Shown piece after piece: positions 45,937-55,077 of a stretch of DNA of 64,000 bases. Source of the DNA: Roseomonas sp. AR75 (GTDB lineage Bacteria > Pseudomonadota > Alphaproteobacteria > Acetobacterales > Acetobacteraceae). Position 1 is the first letter of the stretch. Each line of letters starts with the position of its first letter. The position numbers and the translations under genes are program-made. Under the pieces are notes generated by a model that was not told the origin of the DNA, did not search any database, and saw only the letters and a list, made by a program, of their open reading frames with translations. The stretch covers positions 372,001 to 436,000 of the forward strand of contig NZ_STGB01000001.1 in the NCBI RefSeq assembly GCF_005222815.1, in the 5' to 3' direction.

Positions 45937-46871
45937 AGCCGGGCGTTCTCGTCGTCGGCGAGCTTCCGGCCTGGGACCTGGAGGCGCTGACGGAGCGCTT
46001 CGACGTCCATCTCTACTACGCCGCCGAGGACAAGGACGGCATGGTCGCGCGCAACCGCGAGACCATCCGCGCCATCGCCACAAAGGGCGAGGTCGGCGCC
46101 AGCGCTGCGCTGATGGACGCGCTGCCGAAGCTCGAGATCATCGGCTGCTACGGCGTCGGCTACGACCTGATCGACGTGCCCGCCGCCAAGGCGCGCGGCA
46201 TCCGCGTGACCAACACGCCGGATGTGCTGACCGAGGAAGTGGCGGACATGGCGATGGGCCTGCTGCTCGCCGCCGCGCGCCGCATTCCCGCCGGCGACGC
46301 GTGGGTGCGCGACGGGTCGTGGAAGAGCAAGGGATCGATGCCGCTGCAGACGCGGGTGTGGGGCAAGCGCATCGGCATCGTCGGCCTCGGCCGCATCGGC
46401 GCCGCCATCGCTCGCCGCGCCGAGGCGTTCCGGATGCCCATCGCCTACAGCGCGCGGCAGAAAAAGGACGTCGCGTACGACTGGTATGCGACGCCGGCCG
46501 CGATGGCGCCGCATGTAGACATCCTGATGGTCTCGGCGGCCGGCGGCGCCGCGACCAAGGGCCTGGTGGACAAGGCGGCGATCGACGCGCTTCGGCCCGG
46601 CGCCATCTTCTGCAACGTCTCCCGCGGCACCGTGGTGGACGAGGCGGCGCTGCTGGCGGCGCTGCGGGAGAAGCGCATCGCTGCCGCGGGGCTCGATGTG
46701 TTCCTCAACGAGCCGGACATCGACCCGGAGTTCCTCACCTTCGATCACGTCGTGCTGCAACCCCACGCCGCCAGCGCCACGGTCGAGACGCGCAAGGACA
46801 TGGGCCGGCTGATGCGCGAGAACCTGGAAGCGCAGATGGATGGCAGGCCGCTGCTCACGCCGGTTGCGTAG
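45933..46871 (+). CDS. D-isomer 2-hydroxyacid dehydrogenase (hydroxypyruvate reductase-like)
   Basis: A 312-residue dehydrogenase. The NAD(P)-binding motif is IGIVGLGRIGAAIARRAEAF. The catalytic Arg is in NVSRGTVVDE, the Glu in FLNEPDIDPEF and the His in LQPHAASAT. The mid-region Ser-Arg after GLGRIG (YSARQKKD) suggests NADP preference, as in GhrB-type glyoxylate/hydroxypyruvate reductases. It starts with GTG in the denD stop. Confidence 0.9.
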   Translation: MKPGVLVVGELPAWDLEALTERFDVHLYYAAEDKDGMVARNRETIRAIATKGEVGASAALMDALPKLEIIGCYGVGYDLIDVPAAKARGIRVTNTPDVLTEEVADMAMGLLLAAARRIPAGDAWVRDGSWKSKGSMPLQTRVWGKRIGIVGLGRIGAAIARRAEAFRMPIAYSARQKKDVAYDWYATPAAMAPHVDILMVSAAGGAATKGLVDKAAIDALRPGAIFCNVSRGTVVDEAALLAALREKRIAAAGLDVFLNEPDIDPEFLTFDHVVLQPHAASATVETRKDMGRLMRENLEAQMDGRPLLTPVA

Positions 46872-46876
46872 CTTCT

Positions 46877-46902
46877 CCCTCTCCCCGTCAGGGGGGAGAG
46901 GG
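46877..46902. repeat. CCCTCTCCCC/GGGGAGAGGG hairpin between convergent genes
   Basis: A perfect ten-base inverted repeat with a six-base loop lies in the 71-bp gap between the hydroxyacid dehydrogenase stop and the ABC permease stop. GGCCGGGGCGAGAGGGG follows. It matches the GC-rich dispersed hairpin family seen four times in this window and could stop transcription from both sides. Confidence 0.55.
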
Positions 46903-46942
46903 CCGGGGCGAGAGGGGTACGCAAGAAGGCGACAGCCCTGCC

Positions 46943-48643
46943 TTACCGCCGCCACACCCGATCCAGCGGCATCAGCCGATTGATCAGCAGCAGCAGCGCG
47001 ACCGTCATCAGGATGAACAGCGTGCTGATCGCGTTCACCGTGTTTTCCAGGCTGAAGGTCGCCTCGGCATAGATCCGCACCGGCAGGGTCTGCATGCGCG
47101 CCGTGGTCAGGAAGGCCGTGACCGTCACCTCGCCGAAGGAGTTCAGGAAGCCGATCACGCAGGCGACGCCGATGCCGGGGCCGAGCTGCGGCAGGATCAC
47201 GCGGCGGAAGATGCGCGGCGGCGTCGCGCCCAGCCCGCCCGCCGCTTCCTCCAGGCTGCGGTCGAGCTGCGCCACGGATGCACGCAGCAGCATGAGCATG
47301 AAGGGCGCGATCAGCACCACATGCACCGCCAGGATGCCGAGGAAGGGCGGCACCATGTTGAACCATTGCAGCAGCCGCAGCATGCCGAGCCCGATGGCGA
47401 TGCCCGGCAGTGCCAGCGGCAGCACATAGAGCGCGCCCAGCACCTCCCGCCCCGCGAAGCCGCCGCGCACCAGGGCGAAGGCGGCCGGCAGGCTGATGCC
47501 GAGCGCGATGGCAACGGCGCAGAGCGCAAGTTGCAGGCTGGTCCAGGCATCTTCCAGATAGCGCGGATTCTCGAAGATCAGCGCGTACCATTTCAGCGTG
47601 AAGCCGACGAACTGCGCGACCGTCGCCTGCGGCGTGTCGTTGACGCTGGCCACCACCACCAGCAGCAGCGGGAAGATCAGCAGCAGGATCGCGATACCCA
47701 GCAGCAGGCGCGAGACGACCGGCGCCAGCCCCTCCGCCAACGCCACCAGCGCGCGGCGCAGGCCGGGCGGCAGGCTGATGCGCAGCCGTGGCGGCCGGCC
47801 GGGGATCCAGGGGGTCAGGAAGGCGATGGCGCGGCCGATCAGGAAGGTGGCCAGCACGCCCGCGAACAGCATCAGCATCGCAAGGGCCGAGGCGATGGGG
47901 TAGTTCATCACCTCGATGCCTTCCTTCAGCACGATCATGCCGCTCACCAGCACCTTCCGCCCGCCGACCAGCGCGGCGGAGACGTAGGATTCGGACGCCA
48001 GCAGGAAGGTTATGACCAGGCCCGCGCGCAGCCCCGGCAGCGACAGCGGCAGGATCACGCGCCAGAACCGCACGGCAGGCCCGGCGCCCAGACTGGTCGC
48101 GGCCTCGTCCAGCCGCTTCTCCTGGCCTTCCAGCACATCGTAAAGCGCCAGCACCATGAAGGGCAGGAACACCTGCGTCAGCGCCAGGCCGACCGCGAAC
48201 CAGCCGAACAGCAGGTCCGGCCGCGGCAGGCCGAGCTCCACCGCCAGCGATGCGACGATGCCCCGCGGCGCCAGCAGCAGGATGATGCCGAGCGAGCGCA
48301 CGACCACATTGGTCAGCAGCGGCACCAGCACGATGGCGAAGCCGAGCGGCTTCCAGCGCGGCGAAAGCCGGGTCAGCCACAACGCCAGCGGATAGCCCAG
48401 CACCGCGGAGGCTGCCGCCACGCCGACACCGAGCAGGAGCGTGTTGAGGAACACGCGCATGTAGAAGCGGTCGCCAACGAGCTCGGCATACTGCTCGCCG
48501 GAGGGCACCAGGGAGATCGGGTCGAACATCCCGCCGGTCTGCTGCACGGACAGCAGCGCCACCGCGCCGAGCGGCGCGGCGAAGGCGGCGAGCAGCCAGA
48601 TGCCGTAGGGAAGGGCCAGCAGGCCCGAACGCGTGCCGTTCAT
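46943..48643 (-). CDS. ABC transporter permease, fused PotB-PotC-type
   Basis: A 566-residue permease with two complete membrane modules. The first covers about residues 1-290 with its EAA loop at DEAATSLGAGPAVRFWRVILP. The second covers about 300-566 with EEAAGGLGATPPRIFRRVILP. In most polyamine systems these halves are separate proteins (PotB and PotC); here they are one. It is the last gene of a receptor-permease set with the ATPase upstream. It lies 46 bp after the receptor stop, across a stable hairpin. Polyamine or iron-type substrates are both seen in two-module permeases. Confidence 0.9.
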   Translation of the reverse strand: MNGTRSGLLALPYGIWLLAAFAAPLGAVALLSVQQTGGMFDPISLVPSGEQYAELVGDRFYMRVFLNTLLLGVGVAAASAVLGYPLALWLTRLSPRWKPLGFAIVLVPLLTNVVVRSLGIILLLAPRGIVASLAVELGLPRPDLLFGWFAVGLALTQVFLPFMVLALYDVLEGQEKRLDEAATSLGAGPAVRFWRVILPLSLPGLRAGLVITFLLASESYVSAALVGGRKVLVSGMIVLKEGIEVMNYPIASALAMLMLFAGVLATFLIGRAIAFLTPWIPGRPPRLRISLPPGLRRALVALAEGLAPVVSRLLLGIAILLLIFPLLLVVVASVNDTPQATVAQFVGFTLKWYALIFENPRYLEDAWTSLQLALCAVAIALGISLPAAFALVRGGFAGREVLGALYVLPLALPGIAIGLGMLRLLQWFNMVPPFLGILAVHVVLIAPFMLMLLRASVAQLDRSLEEAAGGLGATPPRIFRRVILPQLGPGIGVACVIGFLNSFGEVTVTAFLTTARMQTLPVRIYAEATFSLENTVNAISTLFILMTVALLLLINRLMPLDRVWRR

Positions 48644-48654
48644 GATGCTCCGAC

Positions 48655-48678
48655 CCCTCCCCGCCGCGGCGGGGAGGG
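48655..48678. repeat. Intercistronic GC-rich hairpin between receptor and permease genes
   Basis: CCCTCCCCGCC, GC, GGCGGGGAGGG is an 11-bp inverted repeat with a two-base centre in the 46-bp gap between the ABC receptor stop and permease start. It has the same CCTCCCC/GGGGAGG core and the same receptor-to-permease position as the element at 7041-7066. Confidence 0.6.
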
Positions 48679-48689
48679 TTGCGATCCGA

Positions 48690-49724
48690 TCAGCCCGCGA
48701 TCTCGCGCGTGAAGCGGGAGGACCAGCGCGGCTCGTTCTGCGACACCACGGCCCAGTCGAAATCCACCAGCTTCTTCACCGCTTCCTCGCCCATCACGAG
48801 CTTCGCCGAGAGATCGGCCGGCAGCGTCAGGTTGGTGATCGTGGGGCTGTAGTAGATCTGCTCGGCATAGGCCTGCTGGCATGCCGGGGAGAGATGCAGG
48901 TTGACCCAGGCCTCGGCAAGCGCCTGGTTCTTCGAGCCGGTCGTGATGCAGGCGACATTCATCGCCACGACCTGGCCCTCGACCGGGTCGGCGACGACCA
49001 CGTTGGGGTTGCGCGTCTCGGCGTATTTCCGGGTGAAGCTGCCGAACTCGACGCTGGCGGCGCCCACGCCGCTGTCGAACATGCCGTAGAGCTGGTCCTG
49101 GCTGCCCTGGATCGCCGCGAAGGGCTTCAGCTTCGCGATGTTCTCGAAGGCCGGGTCGATATTGCGCTCGCTGCCGCCGAAGATCTTCGCCGACATCAGC
49201 AGCGCGGAGGTGCCCTGCGCGCCCGGATAGGTCGGCCAGATCACCTTGCCCTTCAGGTCGTCGCGCCAGAAATCCTTCCACGACGTCATCGGCGAGGCGA
49301 CCGCGCGGCGGTCATAGACCACCGTCACCGGATTGAAGGCCACGCCGTAGCCGCCCTGCCGCGCCAGCGGATACAGGTTGGCGAAGTTCGGCACGTTGGC
49401 GGTCGGTGCCTGCGTCACGCCGTCGCGCACCGCCTGGCGGCTTTCGGAGATGTTGAGGTAGAGGATGTCGAAGCTCGGGCGGCCGCGTTCGGCATAGGCG
49501 CGGGCGCGGCGCTCCGTGGTGCCGCCCAGCACGTAGTTGATCTTCACGCCGTGCTGCTGTTCCAGCGGCGCGCCGCAATACTGTCGGACGATGCGTTCCT
49601 GCACGCCGCCCCAGACGCCGACGGTCAGCTCGTCGCCGCGGCGGATCTGTGCGACGGCGTCCTTGCCCCACAGCGCGGGCGTGGCCAGCGCTGCGCCCAG
49701 CAGGGCGCGACGTGAAGTGCTCAT
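48690..49724 (-). CDS. ABC transporter substrate-binding protein, spermidine/putrescine type
   Basis: A 344-residue periplasmic receptor with a twin-arginine leader (MSTSRRALLGAALATPALWG). The mature part (LTVGVWGGVQERIVRQYCGAPLE, then INYVLGGTTERRARAYAE and NIDPAFENIAKLKPF) resembles PotD-like and related family 1 receptors. It is coupled by a four-base overlap to the ATPase gene upstream. Proximity to the ornithine decarboxylase and homospermidine synthase genes makes polyamine import attractive but not certain. Confidence 0.87.
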   Translation of the reverse strand: MSTSRRALLGAALATPALWGKDAVAQIRRGDELTVGVWGGVQERIVRQYCGAPLEQQHGVKINYVLGGTTERRARAYAERGRPSFDILYLNISESRQAVRDGVTQAPTANVPNFANLYPLARQGGYGVAFNPVTVVYDRRAVASPMTSWKDFWRDDLKGKVIWPTYPGAQGTSALLMSAKIFGGSERNIDPAFENIAKLKPFAAIQGSQDQLYGMFDSGVGAASVEFGSFTRKYAETRNPNVVVADPVEGQVVAMNVACITTGSKNQALAEAWVNLHLSPACQQAYAEQIYYSPTITNLTLPADLSAKLVMGEEAVKKLVDFDWAVVSQNEPRWSSRFTREIAG

Positions 49725-50797
49725 GCTGCTTCTCCTGAAACGGACGAAAAATCCTCGATCCAGCTCATGGCGTCGGCTGGCGCGACGAGCGTGACCTCGG
49801 CGCCCGGCGCGAAGGCCGGTTCGGATGTCGGGCGGCGCACGCGCAGGCGGTGCGGGCCGAGTGCAACCTCATAATGCACGGCATCGTCCAGCCGCGTCGC
49901 GGCCTCGATGCGGGCCGGTGCAAGCAGCGGCGCGTCGGCCGTCGCGCCAGCGGGAATCAGCAGCAGCCGTGCGGCCCGGAGCACGAGATGCGACGGCCGG
50001 GAGCCGGCGGGCACGGGCACCGGCGGCAGGCCCGCCGCTCGGAAGCTGCCGGATTCCGCACGGCCCTCCAGCACGCTTCGCGCGCCGAGAAAGCGCGCGG
50101 TGAAGACGTGGCGTGGCCGTTCGGTAAGTTCGGCCGGTGTCGCGCATTCCACGATCTGCCCGCGATCCATCACCGCCACGCGGTCGGCCAGCGCCAGCGC
50201 TTCCTCCTGGTCGTGCGTCACGAACAGCGTGGTGATGCCGGCCTGGGCGCGCAGCCGCGCGATCTCCTCGCGCATCTCCACGCGCAATCCGGCATCGAGG
50301 TTGGACAGCGGCTCGTCCAGCAGCAGCAGCTCCGGGCGGATCACCAGCGCACGCGCCAGCGCCACGCGCTGCTGCTGCCCGCCGGACATGCGCGCGGGGT
50401 AGCGCTCCGCCAGGTGGCCGAGCCCGACCATGGCCAGCGCTTCCGCCACGCGCTGGTCGCGTTCGGCCCGCGAAAGGTTGCGCATCTCGAGCCCGAAGGC
50501 GACGTTTCCGGCCGCGGTCAGGTGCGGGAACAGCGCATAGTTCTGGAACACCATGCCCATCTGCCGGCGATGCGGCGGGTCGCGCTCCACAGCGCGGCCG
50601 CCGACCAGGATTCGTCCCGAGTCGGGGGCGATGAAGCCGGCGACGAGGCGAAGCGTGGTGGTTTTCCCGCAGCCGGACGGGCCGAGCAGCGCGATGCACT
50701 CGCCGCGCGCGACGTCGAGCGAGACGCCATCCACGGCGGCCATGGCGCCATAGCGCTTGACGAGGGCATCGAGCCGGAGATGAGGGGAAGCTTGCAC
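49721..50797 (-). CDS. ABC transporter ATP-binding protein, PotA type
   Basis: A 358-residue ATPase. Walker A is LLGPSGCGKTT, the signature MSGGQQQRVALARAL, Walker B ELLLLDEPLSNLD, with the switch His in FVTHDQEEAL. A C-terminal TOBE-like regulatory domain occupies about residues 240-355. It heads the operon ATPase-receptor-permease. The start at 50797 is divergent from a second ABC system with a 254-bp gap between them. Confidence 0.93.
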   Translation of the reverse strand: MQASPHLRLDALVKRYGAMAAVDGVSLDVARGECIALLGPSGCGKTTTLRLVAGFIAPDSGRILVGGRAVERDPPHRRQMGMVFQNYALFPHLTAAGNVAFGLEMRNLSRAERDQRVAEALAMVGLGHLAERYPARMSGGQQQRVALARALVIRPELLLLDEPLSNLDAGLRVEMREEIARLRAQAGITTLFVTHDQEEALALADRVAVMDRGQIVECATPAELTERPRHVFTARFLGARSVLEGRAESGSFRAAGLPPVPVPAGSRPSHLVLRAARLLLIPAGATADAPLLAPARIEAATRLDDAVHYEVALGPHRLRVRRPTSEPAFAPGAEVTLVAPADAMSWIEDFSSVSGEAA

Positions 50798-50952
50798 CTC
50801 GGCAGACTAGGCAAACGCGGTGCCATCCGCCTACCAGCCCGTTCAGACATTTCCCGGCCGCCCGGCACCATCGGCTGCCTAATTTTTTCGCGACTGCCCG
50901 CTTTCGCGGCGGTGGCTGGGCGGGCTATGCCGTCGCTCTGCCGGGCGCGACC

Positions 50953-50969
50953 CTGGCACAAGCCTTGCT
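50953..50969 (+). promoter_or_regulatory. Near-consensus sigma-54 (-24/-12) promoter
   Basis: CTGGCACAAGCCTTGCT matches the RpoN consensus (TGGCAC, five bases, TTGCW) with the GG and GC exactly ten bases apart. Transcription would start near 50980, leaving a leader of about 72 bases before the receptor ATG at 51052. An A/T-rich block (CCTAATTTTTTCG, about 50878-50890) upstream could suit an activator or IHF. It would place the ABC importer and cytosine-deaminase-like operon under nitrogen-type control. Confidence 0.65.
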
Positions 50970-51051
50970 GATCCGAGGCCGGCTGCCGATGGGCAGGGGC
51001 GTGCCGCGCCGGGCGGCGCGTGGCCGTAGACGTGACGGAGGAACCACCGAC

Positions 51052-52083
51052 ATGGGCACCACCAACCGCACCCGATACAGGATCGAACGACGCGCCCTGC
51101 TGGGCGGCGGCGCCGCCTTCGTACTGGCCGCCGTGCCCGGCGCACGCGTGCCGGTGGCACAGAGCCTCGACAAGGTGTCGTTCCAGACCAATTGGCGGGC
51201 GCAGGCCGAACATGGCGGCTACTACCAGGGTGTCGCCGCCGGAATCTATCGTCGCCACGGCCTGGACGTCGAGGTGCGGATGGGCGGGCCGCAGCAGAAC
51301 CCTGCCCAGCTGCTGCTTGCCGGCCGCGTGGACATGATCATGTCGAACGGGTTCCAGGCGCTGAACTACGTGCGCGAGAACCTGCCCTTCATGACGATCG
51401 GCGCCATCATGCAGAAGGATCCGCAGATCCTGATGACGCATGAGGGCAACGGCATCAACTCCTTCGAGGACATGAAGGGGCGCCCCGTCCTGGTCGGCGC
51501 TTCCGGCCGCACCACCTACTGGCCGTTCCTGCGGCGCCGGTTCGGCTTCACAGACGAGCAGATCCGTCCCTACACCTTCAACATCGGCCCCTTCATGGCC
51601 GACCGGATGGCGATCCAGCAGGGTTTCCTCTCCTCCGAGCCCTTTGCGGCGATCGAGGCCGGCGCGCGACCCAAGGTCTTCCTGATCGCCGATGCCGGCT
51701 ACAACAACTACAACACGACCATCGACATCTCGCGCCGCATGGTGACCGAGAAGCGCGACGTGGTGCAGCGCTTCGTGAACGCCACCGTCGAGGGCTGGAC
51801 GCAGTACATGACCGGCCAGGGCATCGAGGCAGCGAACGCCCTGATCAAGCGCGACAACCCCGAGATGACCGACGCGAAGATCGCCTATGCGATCCGCGTC
51901 ATGAACGAGAACGGCATCGTCCGCTCCGGCGACGCGCTGACGCTCGGCATTGGCGCCATGACCGAGGCGCGGTGGCAGACCTTCTACGAGACGATGCGCG
52001 ACGTCGGCCTCTATCCCGCCGGGATGGACGTGAAGCGGGCCTACAGCCTGGACTTCGTCAACAAGCGCGTCGGCCTCACCTGA
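51052..52083 (+). CDS. ABC transporter substrate-binding protein, NMT1/THI5-like
   Basis: A 343-residue receptor of the NMT1/THI5/SsuA group. The leader (RYRIERRALLGGGAAFVLAAV) is twin-arginine-like. The mature start VSFQTNWRAQAEHGGYYQGVAAGIYRRHGLDVEV, and LLAGRVDMIMSNG, are characteristic of receptors for pyrimidines, taurine or nitrate. CGGAGGAA ten bases upstream sets the start. It leads an operon with ATPase, permease and a cytosine-deaminase-like enzyme, so a nitrogen heterocycle is the likely ligand. Confidence 0.9.
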   Translation: MGTTNRTRYRIERRALLGGGAAFVLAAVPGARVPVAQSLDKVSFQTNWRAQAEHGGYYQGVAAGIYRRHGLDVEVRMGGPQQNPAQLLLAGRVDMIMSNGFQALNYVRENLPFMTIGAIMQKDPQILMTHEGNGINSFEDMKGRPVLVGASGRTTYWPFLRRRFGFTDEQIRPYTFNIGPFMADRMAIQQGFLSSEPFAAIEAGARPKVFLIADAGYNNYNTTIDISRRMVTEKRDVVQRFVNATVEGWTQYMTGQGIEAANALIKRDNPEMTDAKIAYAIRVMNENGIVRSGDALTLGIGAMTEARWQTFYETMRDVGLYPAGMDVKRAYSLDFVNKRVGLT

Positions 52084-52105
52084 TCGCTGCGTGGCGGTGG
52101 ACGCG

Positions 52106-52891
52106 ATGGATGGCGCGATGCTCGCCGGCGTGAAGGCCGGGCCGCCGGTGGTGACGCTGGATGGCGTGGTGAAGCGCTACGCCAACGGCACGCTGGCGGT
52201 GCAGGGCGTGGACATGGCGATCGGGCAGGGGGACTTCGTCTCCCTGCTCGGACCGTCCGGCTGCGGCAAGTCCACCGTGCTGCGCATGGTCGCGGGGCTG
52301 ATCGCGCCGACGGCCGGGCGCATCGGCATGGCCGCCGGGGGCGAGGCCACGGGCGATGTGGGCTTCGTCTTCCAGGAGCCGACCCTGATGCCCTGGTCCA
52401 ACACGCTGAAGAACGTGATGCTGCCGTTGCGCCTGGCCGGGATGAACCGCGGCGAGGCGGCGGACCGCGCCGCGGCCGCGCTGGCCGAGGTCGGGCTCAA
52501 GGGCTTCGAGAAGGCCTATCCGCGCGCCCTGTCGGGCGGCATGAAGATGCGCGTCTCCATCGCCCGCGCGCTGGTCACGAAGCCCCGCCTGCTGCTGATG
52601 GACGAGCCCTTCGCGGCGCTGGACGAGATCACCCGCCACCGCCTGAACAACGACCTGCTGACGCTGTGGCAGGCGGAGCGGTTCACCGCGATCTTCGTGA
52701 CCCACTCGGTGTTCGAGAGCGTCTACCTCTCGCGCCGCATCGTCGTGATGGCGGCCCGGCCGGGGCGGGTGGTGGAGGATATCGAGGTGAACGCCGCCTA
52801 TCCGCGCGGCGAGGTGTTCCGCACTTCCGCGGAATACGCGGCGCATTGCCGCGAGGTGTCGGACGCGCTGCACAGGGCGATGGGCGAATGA
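52106..52891 (+). CDS. ABC transporter ATP-binding protein (SsuB/ThiZ type)
   Basis: A 261-residue ATPase. Walker A is LLGPSGCGKSTVLR, the Q-loop FVFQEPTLMPW, the signature LSGGMKMRVSIARAL, Walker B LLLMDEPFAALDE, and the switch His FVTHSVFESV. GGCGGTGGA upstream favours the ATG at 52106; a GTG at 52091 is possible. It starts 22 bases after the receptor stop and overlaps the permease start (ATGA). Confidence 0.92.
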   Translation: MDGAMLAGVKAGPPVVTLDGVVKRYANGTLAVQGVDMAIGQGDFVSLLGPSGCGKSTVLRMVAGLIAPTAGRIGMAAGGEATGDVGFVFQEPTLMPWSNTLKNVMLPLRLAGMNRGEAADRAAAALAEVGLKGFEKAYPRALSGGMKMRVSIARALVTKPRLLLMDEPFAALDEITRHRLNNDLLTLWQAERFTAIFVTHSVFESVYLSRRIVVMAARPGRVVEDIEVNAAYPRGEVFRTSAEYAAHCREVSDALHRAMGE

Positions 52892-53748
52892 GCGTCTCGG
52901 TTTCCGCCAACGAAGTCGCCGACGCGCCGCAGGAGGCGCGGGAGCGCACGATCCTCGGCCTGACCGCCGATGCCTGGCTGCGCATCCTGATGCCGCTGGC
53001 CATCGGCGTGATCGCGCTGGGCGGCTGGGAGTGGGCGGTGCGCGCGAATGGCGTGCCAAGCTACATCCTGCCGGGCCCGATCGAAGTGGGCCAGACGCTG
53101 GTGCGGGACTGGCATACCCTGTCCATCTCGCTCTGGATCACGTTGCAGATCACCTTCGCGGCACTGTTCGTGGCGGCGCTCCTCGGCCTGGCGCTGGCCG
53201 TGCTCTTCGCGCAGTCCCGCGTGATCGAGCTTTCTCTGTTCCCCTATGCGGTGATCCTGCAGGTCACGCCCGTGGTCGCCATCGCGCCGCTGATCATCAT
53301 CTGGGTGGACGACATCCGCATCGCGCTGCTGATCTGTGCCTGGATCGTCGCCTTCTTCCCGATCCTGTCGAACACGACCCTCGGCCTGAACAGCGCCGAC
53401 CACAATTTGCAGGACCTGTTCCGGCTGTATCGCGCCAGCCGCTGGCAGGTGCTGATGCGCCTGCGGCTGCCGACGGCGATGCCCTATTTCCTGGGCGGCC
53501 TGCGCATCTCCGGCGGGCTTGCGCTGATCGGGGCGATCGTCGCGGAATTCGTCGCCGGCACCGGCGGGCGGGCCTCCGGGCTCGCCTACCGCATCCTGGA
53601 ATCCGGCTACAATCTGCAGATCCCCCGGATGTTCGCGGCGCTGGTGCTGATCTCGCTGACGGGCATCGCCATATTCCTGGCGATGACACTGGTCTCGCAC
53701 CTGGCGCTGCGCCACTGGCACGAGAGCGCGATGAAGGAACGCCGTTGA
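52888..53748 (+). CDS. ABC transporter permease (SsuC/ThiX type)
   Basis: A 286-residue permease with about six helices. The cytoplasmic coupling loop is around LFRLYRASRWQVLMRLRLPTAMP. It is the membrane part of the NMT1-type importer. Start and stop both overlap neighbours (ATGA with the ATPase; TTGA with the deaminase-like gene). Confidence 0.92.
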   Translation: MSVSVSANEVADAPQEARERTILGLTADAWLRILMPLAIGVIALGGWEWAVRANGVPSYILPGPIEVGQTLVRDWHTLSISLWITLQITFAALFVAALLGLALAVLFAQSRVIELSLFPYAVILQVTPVVAIAPLIIIWVDDIRIALLICAWIVAFFPILSNTTLGLNSADHNLQDLFRLYRASRWQVLMRLRLPTAMPYFLGGLRISGGLALIGAIVAEFVAGTGGRASGLAYRILESGYNLQIPRMFAALVLISLTGIAIFLAMTLVSHLALRHWHESAMKERR

Positions 53749-55073
53749 AGGAATTTCTTGCGGCTGCGGGCAGCCGATACTGGCTGCGCGATGCGCGCGC
53801 ACCGGGCGTGCTGGTGCCGGGGCTGGACGCCGAACGCGACCAGGATGGGCTGGTCCGCGTGGATATCCGCATCGAGGACGGCAAGGTCACGGCGGTGGCG
53901 CCGGCAGGCAGCGCGCCCGATGGCGTCGACCTGCGCGGCGGCCAGGTCTGGCCGGCGCCGCTCGATGCGCACACCCATCTCGACAAGGGCCATATCTGGC
54001 CGCGCACCCGCAACCCCGAGGGCACCTTCATCGGCGCGCTGACCGCCGTGATGTCCGATCGCGGCGCCGCCTGGAGCGAGGCGGACATCCGCGCCCGTGC
54101 CGATTTCGCGCTGCGCTGCGCCTACGCATACGGCACGGTTGCGATCCGCACGCATCTCGACACCTACCTGCCGCATGGCCTGGTCACTTGGCGCGTGATG
54201 CGCGAATTGCGCGACGCCTGGGCCGGGCGCATCGCGATCCAGATGTCCTCGATCTGCCCGCTGGACCGCTTCTCGGGGCCGGATGGCAAGGCGCTGGCCG
54301 ATCTCGTCGCCTCCTCGGGCGGCGTGCTCGGGATGGTCACCCGCCCCTCCGGCGGCATCCATGACGACCTGCCGCCTGGCTTCCAGCAGGAGCTCGACAC
54401 CTTCTTCGCGCTGGCGGAGGAGCGCGGGCTCGACCTCGACCTGCATGTCGACGAGAGCGGCGAGACCGGCGCGCGCGCCCTGCGGGAGATCGCGCTGACC
54501 GCGCTGAAGCGGAAGTTCAAGGGCCGCATCCAGTGCGGCCATTGCTGTTCGCTGGCGATCCAGCCCGAGGATTTCGCGCGCGAGACCATCGCTCGCGTGG
54601 CCGAGGCCGGCATCGACATCGTCGTGCTGCCGATGTGCAACATGTATCTGCAGGACCGCGTTCCCGGCCGCACGCCGCGCTGGCGCGGCGTGACGCTGGT
54701 GCATGAGATGCGCGCCGCCGGTATTCGCGTCTCCGTCGCCTCCGACAACACACGCGATCCCTTCTACGCCTATGGCGACCTCGACATGACCGAGGTGTTC
54801 CGGGAAGCGACGCGCATCCTGCACCTCGATCACCCCTTCGGCGACTGGTATCGCGCCGCCACAGCGAACCCCGCCGAGGCGATGGGCCTGAAGGGCAGGG
54901 GGCTGATCGCCGCCGGCGCGCCGGCGGACCTGATCCTGTATTCCGCGCGCTTCATGACGGAACTGCTCTCCCGCCCGCAGGCGGATCGCGTGGTGCTGCG
55001 CGACGGACGCGTGCTGGAGGCGACGGCGCCGCATTGGCGCGAGCTGGACGCGGTGGTGGGTGTCGCCGGCTAG
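53745..55073 (+). CDS. Cytosine deaminase-like amidohydrolase
   Basis: A 442-residue metal-dependent hydrolase of the cytosine deaminase/ammelide hydrolase group. Motifs are PLDAHTHLDKGHIWPRT (two metal His), LDLDLHVDESGE, IQCGHCCSLA and VASDNTRDPFYAYGD (metal Asp). It starts with TTG inside the permease stop, so it is tightly coupled to the importer. The typical cytosine deaminase order HTHLDK and VDE is intact. The natural substrate could be cytosine, a methylated derivative, or another amino-heterocycle. Confidence 0.87.
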   Translation: MKEFLAAAGSRYWLRDARAPGVLVPGLDAERDQDGLVRVDIRIEDGKVTAVAPAGSAPDGVDLRGGQVWPAPLDAHTHLDKGHIWPRTRNPEGTFIGALTAVMSDRGAAWSEADIRARADFALRCAYAYGTVAIRTHLDTYLPHGLVTWRVMRELRDAWAGRIAIQMSSICPLDRFSGPDGKALADLVASSGGVLGMVTRPSGGIHDDLPPGFQQELDTFFALAEERGLDLDLHVDESGETGARALREIALTALKRKFKGRIQCGHCCSLAIQPEDFARETIARVAEAGIDIVVLPMCNMYLQDRVPGRTPRWRGVTLVHEMRAAGIRVSVASDNTRDPFYAYGDLDMTEVFREATRILHLDHPFGDWYRAATANPAEAMGLKGRGLIAAGAPADLILYSARFMTELLSRPQADRVVLRDGRVLEATAPHWRELDAVVGVAG

Positions 55074-55077
55074 CCGC

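Noticed and set aside
55066..55075. CGGCTAGCCG palindrome at the end of the amidohydrolase gene
   Set aside because: It includes the stop codon, is only ten bases long and is expected by chance at this G+C.
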